Shown: positions 1 through 6,674, numbered from the stretch's first letter. The stretch is 10,255 nucleotides of DNA from Desulfosarcina sp. (GCA_030642405.1 DAOWNV010000076.1:1-10255); one strand, 5' to 3'. Notes: generated by a model from the sequence alone, not told the origin. Numbers and translations are program-made.

Positions 1-266
1 ATACCGATAACAATTTTCCGCACCACGTCCCAGTGAACGGCACCGCGTTTATGGTGCGCCCGAAAACTGGACACGGCGGTAAACATGATGCTGGCTAAAG
101 AAGTGCCCAATGCCAGATGCATAACGACGGCATCGGGGATTTCCTGCCTGACAAAACAAAATACCAGCATGGGGACAATTACCAGACCACCACCGATTCC
201 CAACAAACCAGCCAGCACACCAGCCATCGCTCCGACCAAAATGTACATAAACAAAATTGCCGTCAT
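1..266 (-). CDS. TauE/SafE (TSUP) family membrane permease, N-terminal part, cut by window edge
   Basis: Reading the minus strand from ATG at 266-264 gives 88 residues with no stop before the window edge. The protein begins MTAILFMYILVGAMAGVLAG and continues with the Gly-rich LLGIGGG turn and a second hydrophobic stretch. This hydrophobic start with a GxGGG turn is typical of the TSUP (TauE/SafE, formerly DUF81) family. Members are inner-membrane carriers proposed to move sulfite, sulfoacetate or other small organosulfur or carboxylate anions; the substrate cannot be told from this fragment. A GGAG Shine-Dalgarno lies about 8 nt upstream of the ATG. After the second helix the chain turns polar (FRAHHKRGAVHWDVVRK), as expected of a loop. 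The gene points away from the OmpA-like gene, so the two share the 267-733 intergenic region. Family call is good; function open. Confidence 0.85.
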   Translation of the reverse strand, partial: MTAILFMYILVGAMAGVLAGLLGIGGGLVIVPMLVFCFVRQEIPDAVVMHLALGTSLASIMFTAVSSFRAHHKRGAVHWDVVRKIVIG

Positions 267-543
267 ACTTGGACTCCGCGACCCTTATGGAAAATCGAGG
301 GATTCGACTTTTCCTTACATTATGGATAGGTAATTATTAACGAAAATGTGACTTATCACGCATACCTTATTCCTAACAAATCGTAATCACTGTTTCAAAT
401 CGACCATGGTTACCATTTTTTCCATAGTCTGTATAGATAACTGCCAAAAGTCCCAATTTCAAAGGTTCATTCGTAAGAGTTGCCTGTGGTTTGAAAATCC
501 CTATCTTGACAAAATTGAAAAAAGAGACCATTTATTGGTTTTA

Positions 544-572
544 TTTCCACGTTTTCAATACGTTCATATAAA
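544..572 (+). promoter_or_regulatory. Candidate sigma-70 promoter for the OmpA-like lipoprotein gene
   Basis: TTTCCA (544-549) is followed after 17 bp by TATAAA (567-572), matching 4/6 and 5/6 of the -35 and -10 consensus. Transcription would start near 579 and leave a leader of about 155 nt before the start codon at 734. A second weak possibility is TTGACA at 506-511, which has a perfect -35 but only a poor -10 (TTTATT at 531-536, 19 bp away). Sequence match only. Confidence 0.35.
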
Positions 573-622
573 TCCATCGAAATGCAAACGATAACGGGTA
601 TGCTTTTTTAAGATGTCCAACC

Positions 623-667
623 TGTTCGAGGAACAAGGGGGCAACTGATCATGTCATTGTTCATGAT
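623..667 (+). repeat. Two short inverted repeats in the leader of the lipoprotein gene
   Basis: TGTTC-GAG-GAACA at 623-635 and ATCATG-N8-CATGAT at 648-667 lie in tandem between the candidate promoter and the start codon. They could be operator sites or small mRNA hairpins. Stems are only 5-6 bp, so chance is a real alternative. Confidence 0.25.
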
Positions 668-733
668 ACAAGGGGCTTACCCTGAACGGATGTGGACCTT
701 TTTTTAAACGACATCAACAGCGAGGAGAAAAAG

Positions 734-2182
734 ATGAGAAAGAAATTGAGTGTGTTGGTATGTCTTTTTGCCATAATCACCGCATGTGCAACAGCCCCCC
801 CATCGGAAACCATTTCAACAGTTAACCCGGTAGAGTTGACAAGCCAACTGGAAAAAGATCTGGCAACAGCGAAATCCAATCAGGTGGATGTGCTGGCACC
901 AGGTTTATACCAAGACGCCCAGTCTTCATTGATTAAAGCCGTAAAAGCTTTGGAAAAGGGTGCCCAACTATCCAAAATCAACGATTATATTGCCGAAGGC
1001 AATGCAACCTTAGAGAAGGCGAATGAGATTGCCCAGGTCTCCCGTACCATTTTGGGCAAAACCAGCGAGGCCAGGGAGAAAGCCCTTAAAGTGGACGCCG
1101 ACAAGTTAGGTGAGCCTTACATGAATGTGGAAAAACAATACCTGAAGCTCACCAAGGCCATCGAAAACGACAATTTAAGCTACGCGCAGAAAAAAGCACC
1201 CGAAGTGGAAGCTGCCTTTAGAGGGGTGGAAATCATGGCCATTCAAGACAGTGCGCTGGGAGATGCACGACAGGTCATGGAGAAGGTCGAGAAAGCGAAG
1301 ACCGAAAAAATCGCTCCCAATGCCTATGCTGATGCCAAGCAAACCATGGGCGATGTGGATGCATATATCGAACAAAATCCATATGCTGCTGAAGAGATCG
1401 AAAAAAAGGCTGCAAATGCGGAATTTATGGCGCAAAGAGCGATGAATATTAACGAGAGCAGTAAGAAATTCAAAGAGATGTCGCCGGAAGCATCCGCTCT
1501 ATACGTAGAAACCTTGTTTGGAAGCCTGGGAAAAGCATTGGAAACAGGAGATATCCGCAATCAAAGCGTTGAAGCACAGCTGAATACCTTGACCGGATCG
1601 GCTGACACCGCAGCACTGAAAAAACGATCTCTTGAAGAGGAGATTCAAAATAATGAGGCAAAAATCGAAGACCTGGAACAGCAACTCAAAGGCCTGCAAG
1701 GCTACGCTAGCCAACAGGAGGTAGCGAAACAAAGACTTGCTGCGGAGCGTGAATTCAATGAGCGGTTTAACGAGGTACAGCGCTATTTTCGTTCCAACGA
1801 GGCCGAGGTTTACAAACAGAAAGGGAGATTGGTCATCCGCTTGAGGGGTATCCAATTTCCCGTAGGCAAAGCGACACTATCCCCTGATAATTATAACCTC
1901 CTCAGTAAGGTACAAAGATCCATTCAGATGTTCGATCAGCCGAAGGTGACCATCGAAGGGCACACCGACAGTACCGGCTCGGCTGAACTGAACAAGAAAT
2001 TGTCTCAAGAACGGGCAGAGGCTGTAAGAACTTACCTGATCGCCAATAAAACCTTACCGGAAAACCAGATTCGTGCCGTCGGCTATGGACCGGATCGTCC
2101 TTTGGCGCCCAATACGACAGAAAAAGGCCGGGCCGTCAATCGGCGAATTGATGTGCTGATATCCCCTTTGCAAGCGCAGTAA
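734..2182 (+). CDS. OmpA-family outer-membrane lipoprotein with DUF4398-like repeats
   Basis: The product is 482 residues from ATG 734, preceded by GAGGAGA at 722-728. An in-frame ATG at 692 is rejected because it would put 14 polar residues before the signal peptide. The signal peptide MRKKLSVLVCLFAIITAC ends in a lipobox (I-T-A-C, Cys18), so the mature protein should be a lipoprotein. Residues ~45-245 are helical and hold three repeats of about 70 residues, marked by tyrosines 59, 129 and 198, resembling DUF4398. A charged coiled coil covers ~292-351. The C-terminal OmpA domain (~360-478) has GHTDSTG (409-415), LSQERA (423-428) and NRRIDV (469-474), the residues that hold meso-diaminopimelate of peptidoglycan. 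The expected role is a periplasmic strut linking outer membrane to cell wall. It is monocistronic, with its own terminator. The family call is firm; the exact role is inferred. Confidence 0.93.
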   Translation: MRKKLSVLVCLFAIITACATAPPSETISTVNPVELTSQLEKDLATAKSNQVDVLAPGLYQDAQSSLIKAVKALEKGAQLSKINDYIAEGNATLEKANEIAQVSRTILGKTSEAREKALKVDADKLGEPYMNVEKQYLKLTKAIENDNLSYAQKKAPEVEAAFRGVEIMAIQDSALGDARQVMEKVEKAKTEKIAPNAYADAKQTMGDVDAYIEQNPYAAEEIEKKAANAEFMAQRAMNINESSKKFKEMSPEASALYVETLFGSLGKALETGDIRNQSVEAQLNTLTGSADTAALKKRSLEEEIQNNEAKIEDLEQQLKGLQGYASQQEVAKQRLAAEREFNERFNEVQRYFRSNEAEVYKQKGRLVIRLRGIQFPVGKATLSPDNYNLLSKVQRSIQMFDQPKVTIEGHTDSTGSAELNKKLSQERAEAVRTYLIANKTLPENQIRAVGYGPDRPLAPNTTEKGRAVNRRIDVLISPLQAQ

Positions 2183-2248
2183 CATAGTCTCCTGATACCT
2201 CTGTTTACCTTAAACCGGTGAATGAGGCAGAGGATGGAAAAGTTTCTA

Positions 2249-2297
2249 AAACCGATCAGGTTGGCGTGTTTTCCTGATCGGTTTCCTATTTTTTTTT
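2249..2297 (+). terminator. Strong intrinsic terminator after the OmpA-like gene
   Basis: A perfect 12-bp stem, AAACCGATCAGG (2249-2260) pairing with CCTGATCGGTTT (2273-2284), closes a 12-nt loop and is followed by CCTA and nine T residues (2289-2297). It lies 66 bp past the stop codon, which makes the lipoprotein gene a single-gene transcript. Confidence 0.9.
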
Positions 2298-2398
2298 GGA
2301 ATCTATTTATTTTTTGGAATGAGAAATTTTTTTACTATTTTATATGAATATTTTTTCCATTTCTCTTTTGTACACACCTTGAAAATGTACTGAACATA

Positions 2399-2414
2399 CA
2401 ACTGCTTGCAGTTG
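2399..2414. repeat. Perfect 7-bp palindrome upstream of the DUF5658 gene
   Basis: CAACTGC-TT-GCAGTTG is a perfect dyad in an otherwise AT-rich stretch (2298-2448). The two-base centre is too tight for a good RNA hairpin (a 6-bp stem with a CTTG loop is possible), so a dimeric DNA-binding protein site is at least as likely. No regulator can be named, and I could not place a convincing promoter beside it. Confidence 0.35.
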
Positions 2415-2448
2415 GCATGGATATTGTTTGCTTTTAAAAAATTCGATA

Positions 2449-2471
2449 ATGGAGAAACCATGATTGAATAA
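2449..2471 (+). other. Two minimal open frames just before the DUF5658 gene
   Basis: ATG at 2449 encodes MEKP and stops at TGA 2461-2463. ATG at 2460, which has a good GGAG (2451-2454) five bases upstream, encodes only MIE before TAA 2469-2471. The second is a better initiation site on paper than the start of the real gene but dies after three codons. It may be a minimal upstream frame that affects translation, a decayed former start, or chance. Confidence 0.25.
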
Positions 2472-2491
2472 ACGATCGACAATCCACCACC

Positions 2492-2500
2492 AAAAGGAGT
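2492..2500 (+). promoter_or_regulatory. Ribosome binding site that selects a TTG start
   Basis: AAAAGGAGT sits six bases before TTG 2506. It is the only strong Shine-Dalgarno in this area and falls inside the longer open frame that begins at TTG 2464. It therefore argues for initiation at 2506. ATG 2518 in the same frame has only a GGA very close by. Confidence 0.6.
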
Positions 2501-2505
2501 CTGCA

Positions 2506-2979
2506 TTGGAAAAGGAAATGACAACGGATTTTGTTGGGTCGGAACGACGGTGCGGAGAGGATCGACGTGGGCGGAATCGATGGTTTATGAAGCAGTGGTT
2601 CGGCAAAGGGAAGCGAAAATCCTCACGTCGTGTAACTGACAGAAAGCGGATCGTTGTTTTTGACCAATACCCTCCATCCCTGTTAGTCGGGACCCTATTG
2701 GTTCTGATTCTCAGCTTGTTGGATGCAATGTTCACGCTGGTCTTGCTATCAGAAGGAGCCAGGGAACTCAATCCGGTCATGCGGTATTATCTCAACCAAG
2801 GGCCGACCGTATTCATCCTCGTCAAATACGGGTTTACCGTATTATCCGTAATGATTATCGTCATCAGCTACGAAGCCATTATTCAACGATACCAGGTGGG
2901 TTCGAAAATCCTTCCCCTTTTCGCAACGCTTTTCGGGGCTGTCGTAATCTGGGAACTCTACCTTTTATCAATTATCTGA
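2506..2979 (+). CDS. DUF5658 family three-helix membrane protein
   Basis: From TTG 2506 the product is 157 residues (the frame is open from TTG 2464; ATG 2518 is the other choice). The first ~50 residues are basic and polar and carry two related Arg/Asp motifs, SERRCGEDRRG (12-22) and SSRRVTDRK (39-47), as often seen ahead of this domain in deltaproteobacteria. Three membrane helices follow at about 57-82, 100-125 and 134-156. LDA (72-74), GARELNPVM (84-92) and Lys107 at the start of the second helix fit the DUF5658 pattern as I know it. The family has no established function. The strongly positive N-terminus should be cytoplasmic by the positive-inside rule and might touch nucleic acid or phospholipid head groups, but that is a guess. 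It is followed 4 nt later by the kinase-like gene, so the two are probably co-translated. Confidence 0.8.
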   Translation: MEKEMTTDFVGSERRCGEDRRGRNRWFMKQWFGKGKRKSSRRVTDRKRIVVFDQYPPSLLVGTLLVLILSLLDAMFTLVLLSEGARELNPVMRYYLNQGPTVFILVKYGFTVLSVMIIVISYEAIIQRYQVGSKILPLFATLFGAVVIWELYLLSII

Positions 2980-2983
2980 AATT

Positions 2984-3877
2984 ATGGCTGAAGACATCAG
3001 GGACCGTTTATCTATCAACCAGAAGGAATTACTTTCACTGAATTTTGTCCGATCGTCTCCTCCCTACGTGCTGCGTCGGCACTACAGGCAGGGTCTTCGA
3101 TCCCATATTATGGAAATCTTAAACCCATCGGATGTTGAGAGGGAACGTGTCGGCGAAATCGTCGATGGTATTAGATGGTTTCCAAAAGCGATCCCCAATA
3201 AGATGTTTCGTATTTTCAGGACTCGCCTTAAAACCCTGGATAGTGCTCTGGCTGAAATTGAAAGGGTAAAAATCGTCGAACGCTACCTGGCACCCGATTT
3301 CATGGCCACCTCAGCAGAATGTATTGTAGATTATCAACGGCCCGAAGGACACGATTTGCTTCTTTGCGGATTCCAAGAATATGTGGAAGGGGAAGTTTTG
3401 GACCCGTGGACAATTCTGAAGACTGGTGAGGTTTTACCGTCCCTTTATGAAGCCTTGGTGGGTGACGAGAACGGTTGCTTTATACCAAAGACTGACTGGA
3501 TCGAAACCGCCCGGCAAAGAGGCACTTGTTTCGTTAACCGTATTAAACGTATGGTCACCGAATCCGGTCATATTCCAGACCTCGCCGGTACAGGGAATTT
3601 GATTATCACGCGAACGGGTACCTTTTTACTGGTGGACATCAACAATATCTCTCCAGTCAATTTTGATACATCCATTTTTATAGATGAAAAAGGCTATCCG
3701 GTGTGTGATAAATCCATCGAAGCGCTATCATTGATCGAACATAAAATTCTTGGAAAGCCTGCCGATATGAATGAAGAAATCTATAGGTGTTTTCTTGATG
3801 CGGATAGACGAGAGTTGTTAAAAGCGTTGGAACAACGCTTTTGGCAAAAAAGCGGAAATAAAATAACCAGTGAATGA
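2984..3877 (+). CDS. Uncharacterised 297-residue protein with kinase-like fold signature
   Basis: I do not recognise a named family. ATG 2984 lies 4 nt after the DUF5658 stop and has no good Shine-Dalgarno, which suggests translational coupling. The protein is soluble, with no signal peptide or membrane helix. The order of motifs resembles the small-molecule/protein kinase fold: a possible beta3-alphaC region (~73-103), a hinge-like LLLCGFQEYVEGEVLDPW (125-142), then HIPDLAGTGN (196-205) followed by GTFLLVDINN (212-221). The last pair parallels the catalytic loop (Asp and Asn) and the metal-binding DFG-type Asp: D199, N205 and D218. The D-to-N spacing is six rather than the usual five and no Gly-rich loop is evident. 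It could be an atypical kinase, a pseudokinase or something unrelated. Its last codons overlap a perfect hairpin (3820-3842), and it ends 10 bp from the convergent potassium-channel gene. Confidence 0.75.
   Translation: MAEDIRDRLSINQKELLSLNFVRSSPPYVLRRHYRQGLRSHIMEILNPSDVERERVGEIVDGIRWFPKAIPNKMFRIFRTRLKTLDSALAEIERVKIVERYLAPDFMATSAECIVDYQRPEGHDLLLCGFQEYVEGEVLDPWTILKTGEVLPSLYEALVGDENGCFIPKTDWIETARQRGTCFVNRIKRMVTESGHIPDLAGTGNLIITRTGTFLLVDINNISPVNFDTSIFIDEKGYPVCDKSIEALSLIEHKILGKPADMNEEIYRCFLDADRRELLKALEQRFWQKSGNKITSE
3820..3842 (-). terminator. Perfect 10-bp hairpin, probable terminator of the minus-strand operon
   Basis: AAAAGCGTTG (3820-3829), GAA, CAACGCTTTT (3833-3842) forms a flawless stem with a three-base loop. 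On the minus strand it lies 46 nt past the potassium-channel stop codon and its GC core is followed by TTTT, the shape of a short intrinsic terminator. On the plus strand it is inside codons for KALEQRFW of the convergent gene, where translation should keep it open. The T run is short, so strength is uncertain. Confidence 0.5.
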
Positions 3878-3887
3878 TTTAAGCAGC

Positions 3888-4895
3888 TTACAACTCCTCC
3901 CTGGCACGGTCGATATTGTCAAAATCCCCCATTACGATAAGGGTCATGCCCGCTTCCAGAACAAAAGAACTTGGTGGGCGGAATTCAAATTTTCCATCAC
4001 TTCGTCGAATCCCTAGAACCAACAGATTGAATTGATCGCGAAGACCTGATTTCATAATGGTCTTTCCCGCCAAAAAGGAGCGATCCTCTATGCAGATCTG
4101 GCTGATTCGAAGGTCGCCACGCTCACTGCGAAGCATATTGTCCAAAAATTCAACGGCCTCCGGCCGGATCATCTCGGAAGCCATCCGCAAAGCGCCGATG
4201 GTGTTGGGGGATACCACTGAAGAAGCGCCGGCCTTGAGCAGTTTGGGTTCCAACCGACTGTTGGTCATCCGGCTGATAATCCGCGCCTTGGGGTTGATCA
4301 TTCGGGCCGTCATGGTAATGTAAAGATTATCGTTGTCCGACGGTAAACAGATGGAAATACCGGCAGCACGCTCGATTCCGGCGGCAATAAGATGTTTATC
4401 GTCTGTGGCGTCTCCATAAATATGGTATAGATTATTAATATAGCGGCTCTTCTCGATTACGGTATTATCCTTTTCGATCAGCACCACCTTTGCTTTGCTG
4501 GTTACCAGTTCGATCGCCAGGGGAAAACCGGTCTCCCCGCCACCGCAAATGATATAATGTTCTGACAGGGCATTGATTTTTCTTTCCATCTTTCTTCTCC
4601 TGAGCATCCCTGTCAATTCACCTTCGATCAACATCGCCGTCAGCGTACTGATACTGTATAAGATGATTCCCATACCGAATGTGATTAGCAGGATGGTAAA
4701 AATCTGAGCGGGCGGATTACCGGTAATCCCCAAAACCTCGCCGTAGCCTACCGTAGTCAGAGAGATAACGGTCATGTAGAGGCAATCTATAAAGCTGGAA
4801 TTCCCTTCAAAAAGGAAATAATAGCCCACCGTTCCCATCAGGGTTGTCCCGATAAGAGTGGCAACTGCATAAATTAGCCGTCTTCGGATTCCCAT
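3888..4895 (-). CDS. Two-TM potassium channel with RCK (TrkA-N/TrkA-C) domain
   Basis: This is an MthK-like tetrameric K+ channel subunit of the inner membrane, 335 residues from ATG 4895-4893. An upstream in-frame TTG at 4949 would add 18 polar residues, but it lies in the loop of a hairpin and is less likely. TM1 is ~10-30, followed by a pore helix and the filter TTVGYGE (47-53), which has the K+ signature TVGYG. TM2 is ~66-90. The cytoplasmic RCK domain follows with the Rossmann motif GGGETG (118-123), the nucleotide-ribose acid in VVLIEKD, and GDATDD (161-166). A TrkA-C domain (~262-335) closes the chain. RCK domains gate such pores in response to Ca2+, nucleotides or NAD(H); the ligand here cannot be told. 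It is last in the asd-prfB gene run. No second RCK start or sensor domain is present. Confidence 0.93.
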   Translation of the reverse strand: MGIRRRLIYAVATLIGTTLMGTVGYYFLFEGNSSFIDCLYMTVISLTTVGYGEVLGITGNPPAQIFTILLITFGMGIILYSISTLTAMLIEGELTGMLRRRKMERKINALSEHYIICGGGETGFPLAIELVTSKAKVVLIEKDNTVIEKSRYINNLYHIYGDATDDKHLIAAGIERAAGISICLPSDNDNLYITMTARMINPKARIISRMTNSRLEPKLLKAGASSVVSPNTIGALRMASEMIRPEAVEFLDNMLRSERGDLRISQICIEDRSFLAGKTIMKSGLRDQFNLLVLGIRRSDGKFEFRPPSSFVLEAGMTLIVMGDFDNIDRAREEL

Positions 4896-4933
4896 AGTAA
4901 CCTGACTACAATCATTACCATTCGACCCTATCC

Positions 4934-4961
4934 GAAAAAGGTGAAACAAAGGGCCTTTTTC
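4934..4961 (-). other. AT-rich hairpin between the HD gene and the channel gene
   Basis: GAAAAAGG and CCTTTTTC pair over 8 bp around a 12-nt loop, just after the HD gene's stop codon (4967). On the minus strand the stem ends in a T5 run. It could be a weak intercistronic attenuator or an mRNA processing point that lowers channel expression relative to upstream genes. The stem has only two G-C pairs next to the loop and one at the base, so termination would be inefficient. Confidence 0.3.
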
Positions 4962-4966
4962 ATATT

Positions 4967-5533
4967 TCAGGGTTTGCCTGTAAACTCGTGATGGAGCGCA
5001 AGGAAGCGATCTACATGATCTTCATCATATTTAGCCAAACCGGCCAAAATTTTTTTAATGGTCTTTTCAAGATCTTTTTTTTTGGACTTGGAAAAAAACT
5101 TGTCCGCATAACAGATTAACCGTTCTTCAACGGACAATGGAACCATATCACGCTTCGGTAAGGGAAGGTTGCGACGAAGGATCTCCTTTTTGCGAATGCC
5201 TACGCCAATGTGACGTTCGCAAACCAGTCCGTGCTTGCCAAGGCCCAACTGATCCAGAATCGCCCGTCCTTCAACGCCATGGCAAATATAGGGCAACATG
5301 CCTGTACAACCAAACTTGGGGCTTTGCGTTCGGCAGATACCGATATCATGAAGCATGGCCGCCTCGTATACAAACAGGCGGTCGGCATCCAGCCAAGGTG
5401 CACGATCGAGGATATCAACAGCCTTTCGGGCCACAAGTTCGCCATGTCGCAACAGCAGGTCACGTGTCCGGCTGCCGATGGGATAAATGTCGGTAATTAT
5501 CGCTTCAGGGTCGATAATGGATGGTCGTTTCAT
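4967..5533 (-). CDS. HD-domain phosphohydrolase-like protein
   Basis: The product is a soluble 188-residue protein from ATG 5533-5531. A TTG at 5539, 7 bases after an AAGG, is an alternative adding two residues. It shows the full HD metal-binding set: His30 (RHGELV), His62-Asp63 (AAMLHDIGI), His85 (ICHGVEG), His108 (ERHIGVGI) and Asp144 (CYADKFF). The HDIG string at 62-65 and the extra histidines suggest a di-iron or similar bimetal phosphohydrolase, acting on a nucleotide or phosphoester. The substrate is unknown, and the protein lacks a GYP motif as in cyclic-di-GMP phosphodiesterases. The prfB stop codon ends 8 nt before the ATG, and the prfB end contributes the Shine-Dalgarno-like AAGG, so translation is probably coupled. 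The C-terminal ~40 residues are Lys-rich. The fold is well supported; the reaction is not. Confidence 0.85.
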   Translation of the reverse strand: MKRPSIIDPEAIITDIYPIGSRTRDLLLRHGELVARKAVDILDRAPWLDADRLFVYEAAMLHDIGICRTQSPKFGCTGMLPYICHGVEGRAILDQLGLGKHGLVCERHIGVGIRKKEILRRNLPLPKRDMVPLSVEERLICYADKFFSKSKKKDLEKTIKKILAGLAKYDEDHVDRFLALHHEFTGKP

Positions 5534-5541
5534 CCCCAATT

Positions 5542-6640
5542 CTAAGCCTTTCCCGACAACAGCACTCCTTCAATGAACACATCTATGCCCCCATCGAGAA
5601 CATGGTTTACATTGCCCACATCCAGGCCAATCCGGTGATCCTTGACCATCTGATAGGGATGCATCACATACGAACGGATCTGGCTTCCCCATGCGATGTC
5701 GTCTTTGCCGTCGTGTATCTCCTGCAACCGCTTATCCTGTTTTCGCTTTTCCGCTTCGTAAAGACGGGCTTTAAGCACCTTCATGGCCATATCCTTGTTC
5801 CGGTGCTGGGATTTTTCCTGCTGGCATTGAACAACGATACCAGTCGGTAGATGAGTGATACGTACTGCGCTGCTGGTTTTGTTTACATGCTGGCCTCCAG
5901 CGCCACTTGCGCGAAACACATCGATTCGAAGGTCTTTCTCCGCCACATCGATCTCAATCGTATTGTCAAGTTCCGGATAAACAAAAACGGAAGCAAAAGA
6001 GGTATGCCGCTTACCGCTGGCGTTGAAGGGTGAGATTCTCACCAATCGGTGGACACCGCTCTCCGACTTGAGATGGCCGAATGCATACTGACCTGTAGCG
6101 GTGAAAGTGACGCTCTTAATTCCTGCCTCATCACCGGGTTGGAAATCGACGACACTTGACTTGAAGCCTTTGCCCTCGATCCATCTAAGGTACATGCGAA
6201 ACAGCATTTCCGCCCAGTCCTGCGCTTCGGTTCCACCGGCTCCTGCGTTAATGGACAGGATGGCATTGTTTTGATCATCCTGGCCGTCAAGCATCATATT
6301 CAAAGAGAACCGGTGCATCCGTTCTCCCAATTGGCCTATCTGTTCGCAAACTTCCGCCAATGTGTCGGTGTCGGATTCATCGATGGCCAACTCTAAAAGA
6401 ATACCGGCTTCCTCCAGATTTTCTTCCAGCCCATGGAAAGTGTCGATTCGATGGCTTAAAATCGTACGTTCCTTTAAGATGGCGGTCGTTGCCTCTGGTT
6501 TGTCCCAAAAGCCATCCCTGGCAATCTCGGCTTCAATTTCACATAGCCTTTTTTCCTGAGTGGCCAGGTCAAAGATACTCCTTGAGCTGATCCAGCTTCT
6601 GTTTGTGCTCCTTTATTGTTTGTTTGGCTTCAGTACTCAT
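5542..6640 (-). CDS. prfB: Peptide chain release factor 2 (RF2), made by +1 programmed frameshift
   Basis: RF2 reads UAA and UGA stop codons and triggers peptide release on the ribosome. The true start is ATG 6640-6638, with AAAAGGAG at 6654-6647. The zero frame codes for 23 residues ending KEYL, then hits TGA (6571-6569). A +1 shift, skipping T6571 and resuming at GAC 6570, opens the rest, giving 365 residues in total, equal to E. coli RF2. In the full protein SPF (203-205) is the stop-codon reading motif and GGQ (248-250) the catalytic loop. The residue before GGQ is Ala (SGAGGQ), the common form rather than the E. coli K-12 Thr. The rest matches the class-I release factor fold, with a helical N-terminal domain. 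It lies 34 nt after lnt and is followed immediately by the HD gene. The coding span is one gene, not a truncated one starting at 6390. Confidence 0.97.
6569..6583 (-). promoter_or_regulatory. prfB programmed +1 frameshift site
   Basis: On the minus strand the sequence reads AAGGAG-TAT-CTT-TGA-C. It has every known element: an internal Shine-Dalgarno (6583-6578) three bases before the slippery CTT (6574-6572), then the in-frame TGA followed by C, a poor termination context. When RF2 is scarce, tRNA-Leu slips from CUU to UUU and reading continues at GAC. RF2 therefore represses its own synthesis. Confidence 0.96.
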
Positions 6641-6658
6641 TTTTTTCTCCTTTTATTT

Positions 6659-6671
6659 CGGGCAGGGCCCG
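6659..6671 (-). other. Short GC hairpin between lnt and prfB
   Basis: CGGGC-CCT-GCCCG (minus strand) is a 5-bp all-GC stem lying between the lnt stop codon (6675) and the prfB Shine-Dalgarno (6654-6647). It is followed by an A-rich stretch rather than T, so it is not an intrinsic terminator. It may mark an mRNA stability or processing point; chance is possible. Confidence 0.3.
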
Positions 6672-6674
6672 CAC

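Larger units (their letters stand above)
267..733. other. Divergent intergenic region, no convincing gene
   Basis: This 467-bp stretch separates the leftward permease from the rightward lipoprotein gene. The only open frame of note (406-594, plus) lacks a Shine-Dalgarno, resembles no family I know and has unremarkable composition, so I do not call it. It does hold a plus-strand promoter candidate (544-572), two short inverted repeats (623-635 and 648-667), a GTGA-N4-TCAC dyad at 348-359 and a palindromic ATGGT-T-ACCAT at 406-416. These would suit regulator binding, but none matches a site well enough to name. Confidence 0.5.

Noticed and set aside
348..359. GTGA-CTTA-TCAC dyad resembling a CRP/FNR-family site
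   Set aside because: The 4-bp spacer is wrong for CRP and the half-sites do not match the FNR consensus, so no regulator can be named.
406..594. 62-codon open frame on the plus strand in the first intergenic region
   Set aside because: No ribosome site, no recognisable family, and the candidate promoter for the next gene lies inside it.
692..733. Earlier in-frame ATG for the OmpA-like lipoprotein
   Set aside because: It would place polar residues before the signal peptide and ignores the well-spaced GAGGAGA before ATG 734.
2340..2780. 146-codon minus-strand frame opposite the DUF5658 gene
   Set aside because: Shadow of the real gene: it is Arg/Ser/Pro-rich without any recognisable motif, and the plus strand has a clear membrane protein.
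5542..6390. prfB as a truncated 282-residue gene or pseudogene
   Set aside because: The upstream frame and the frameshift signal restore a full 365-residue RF2.
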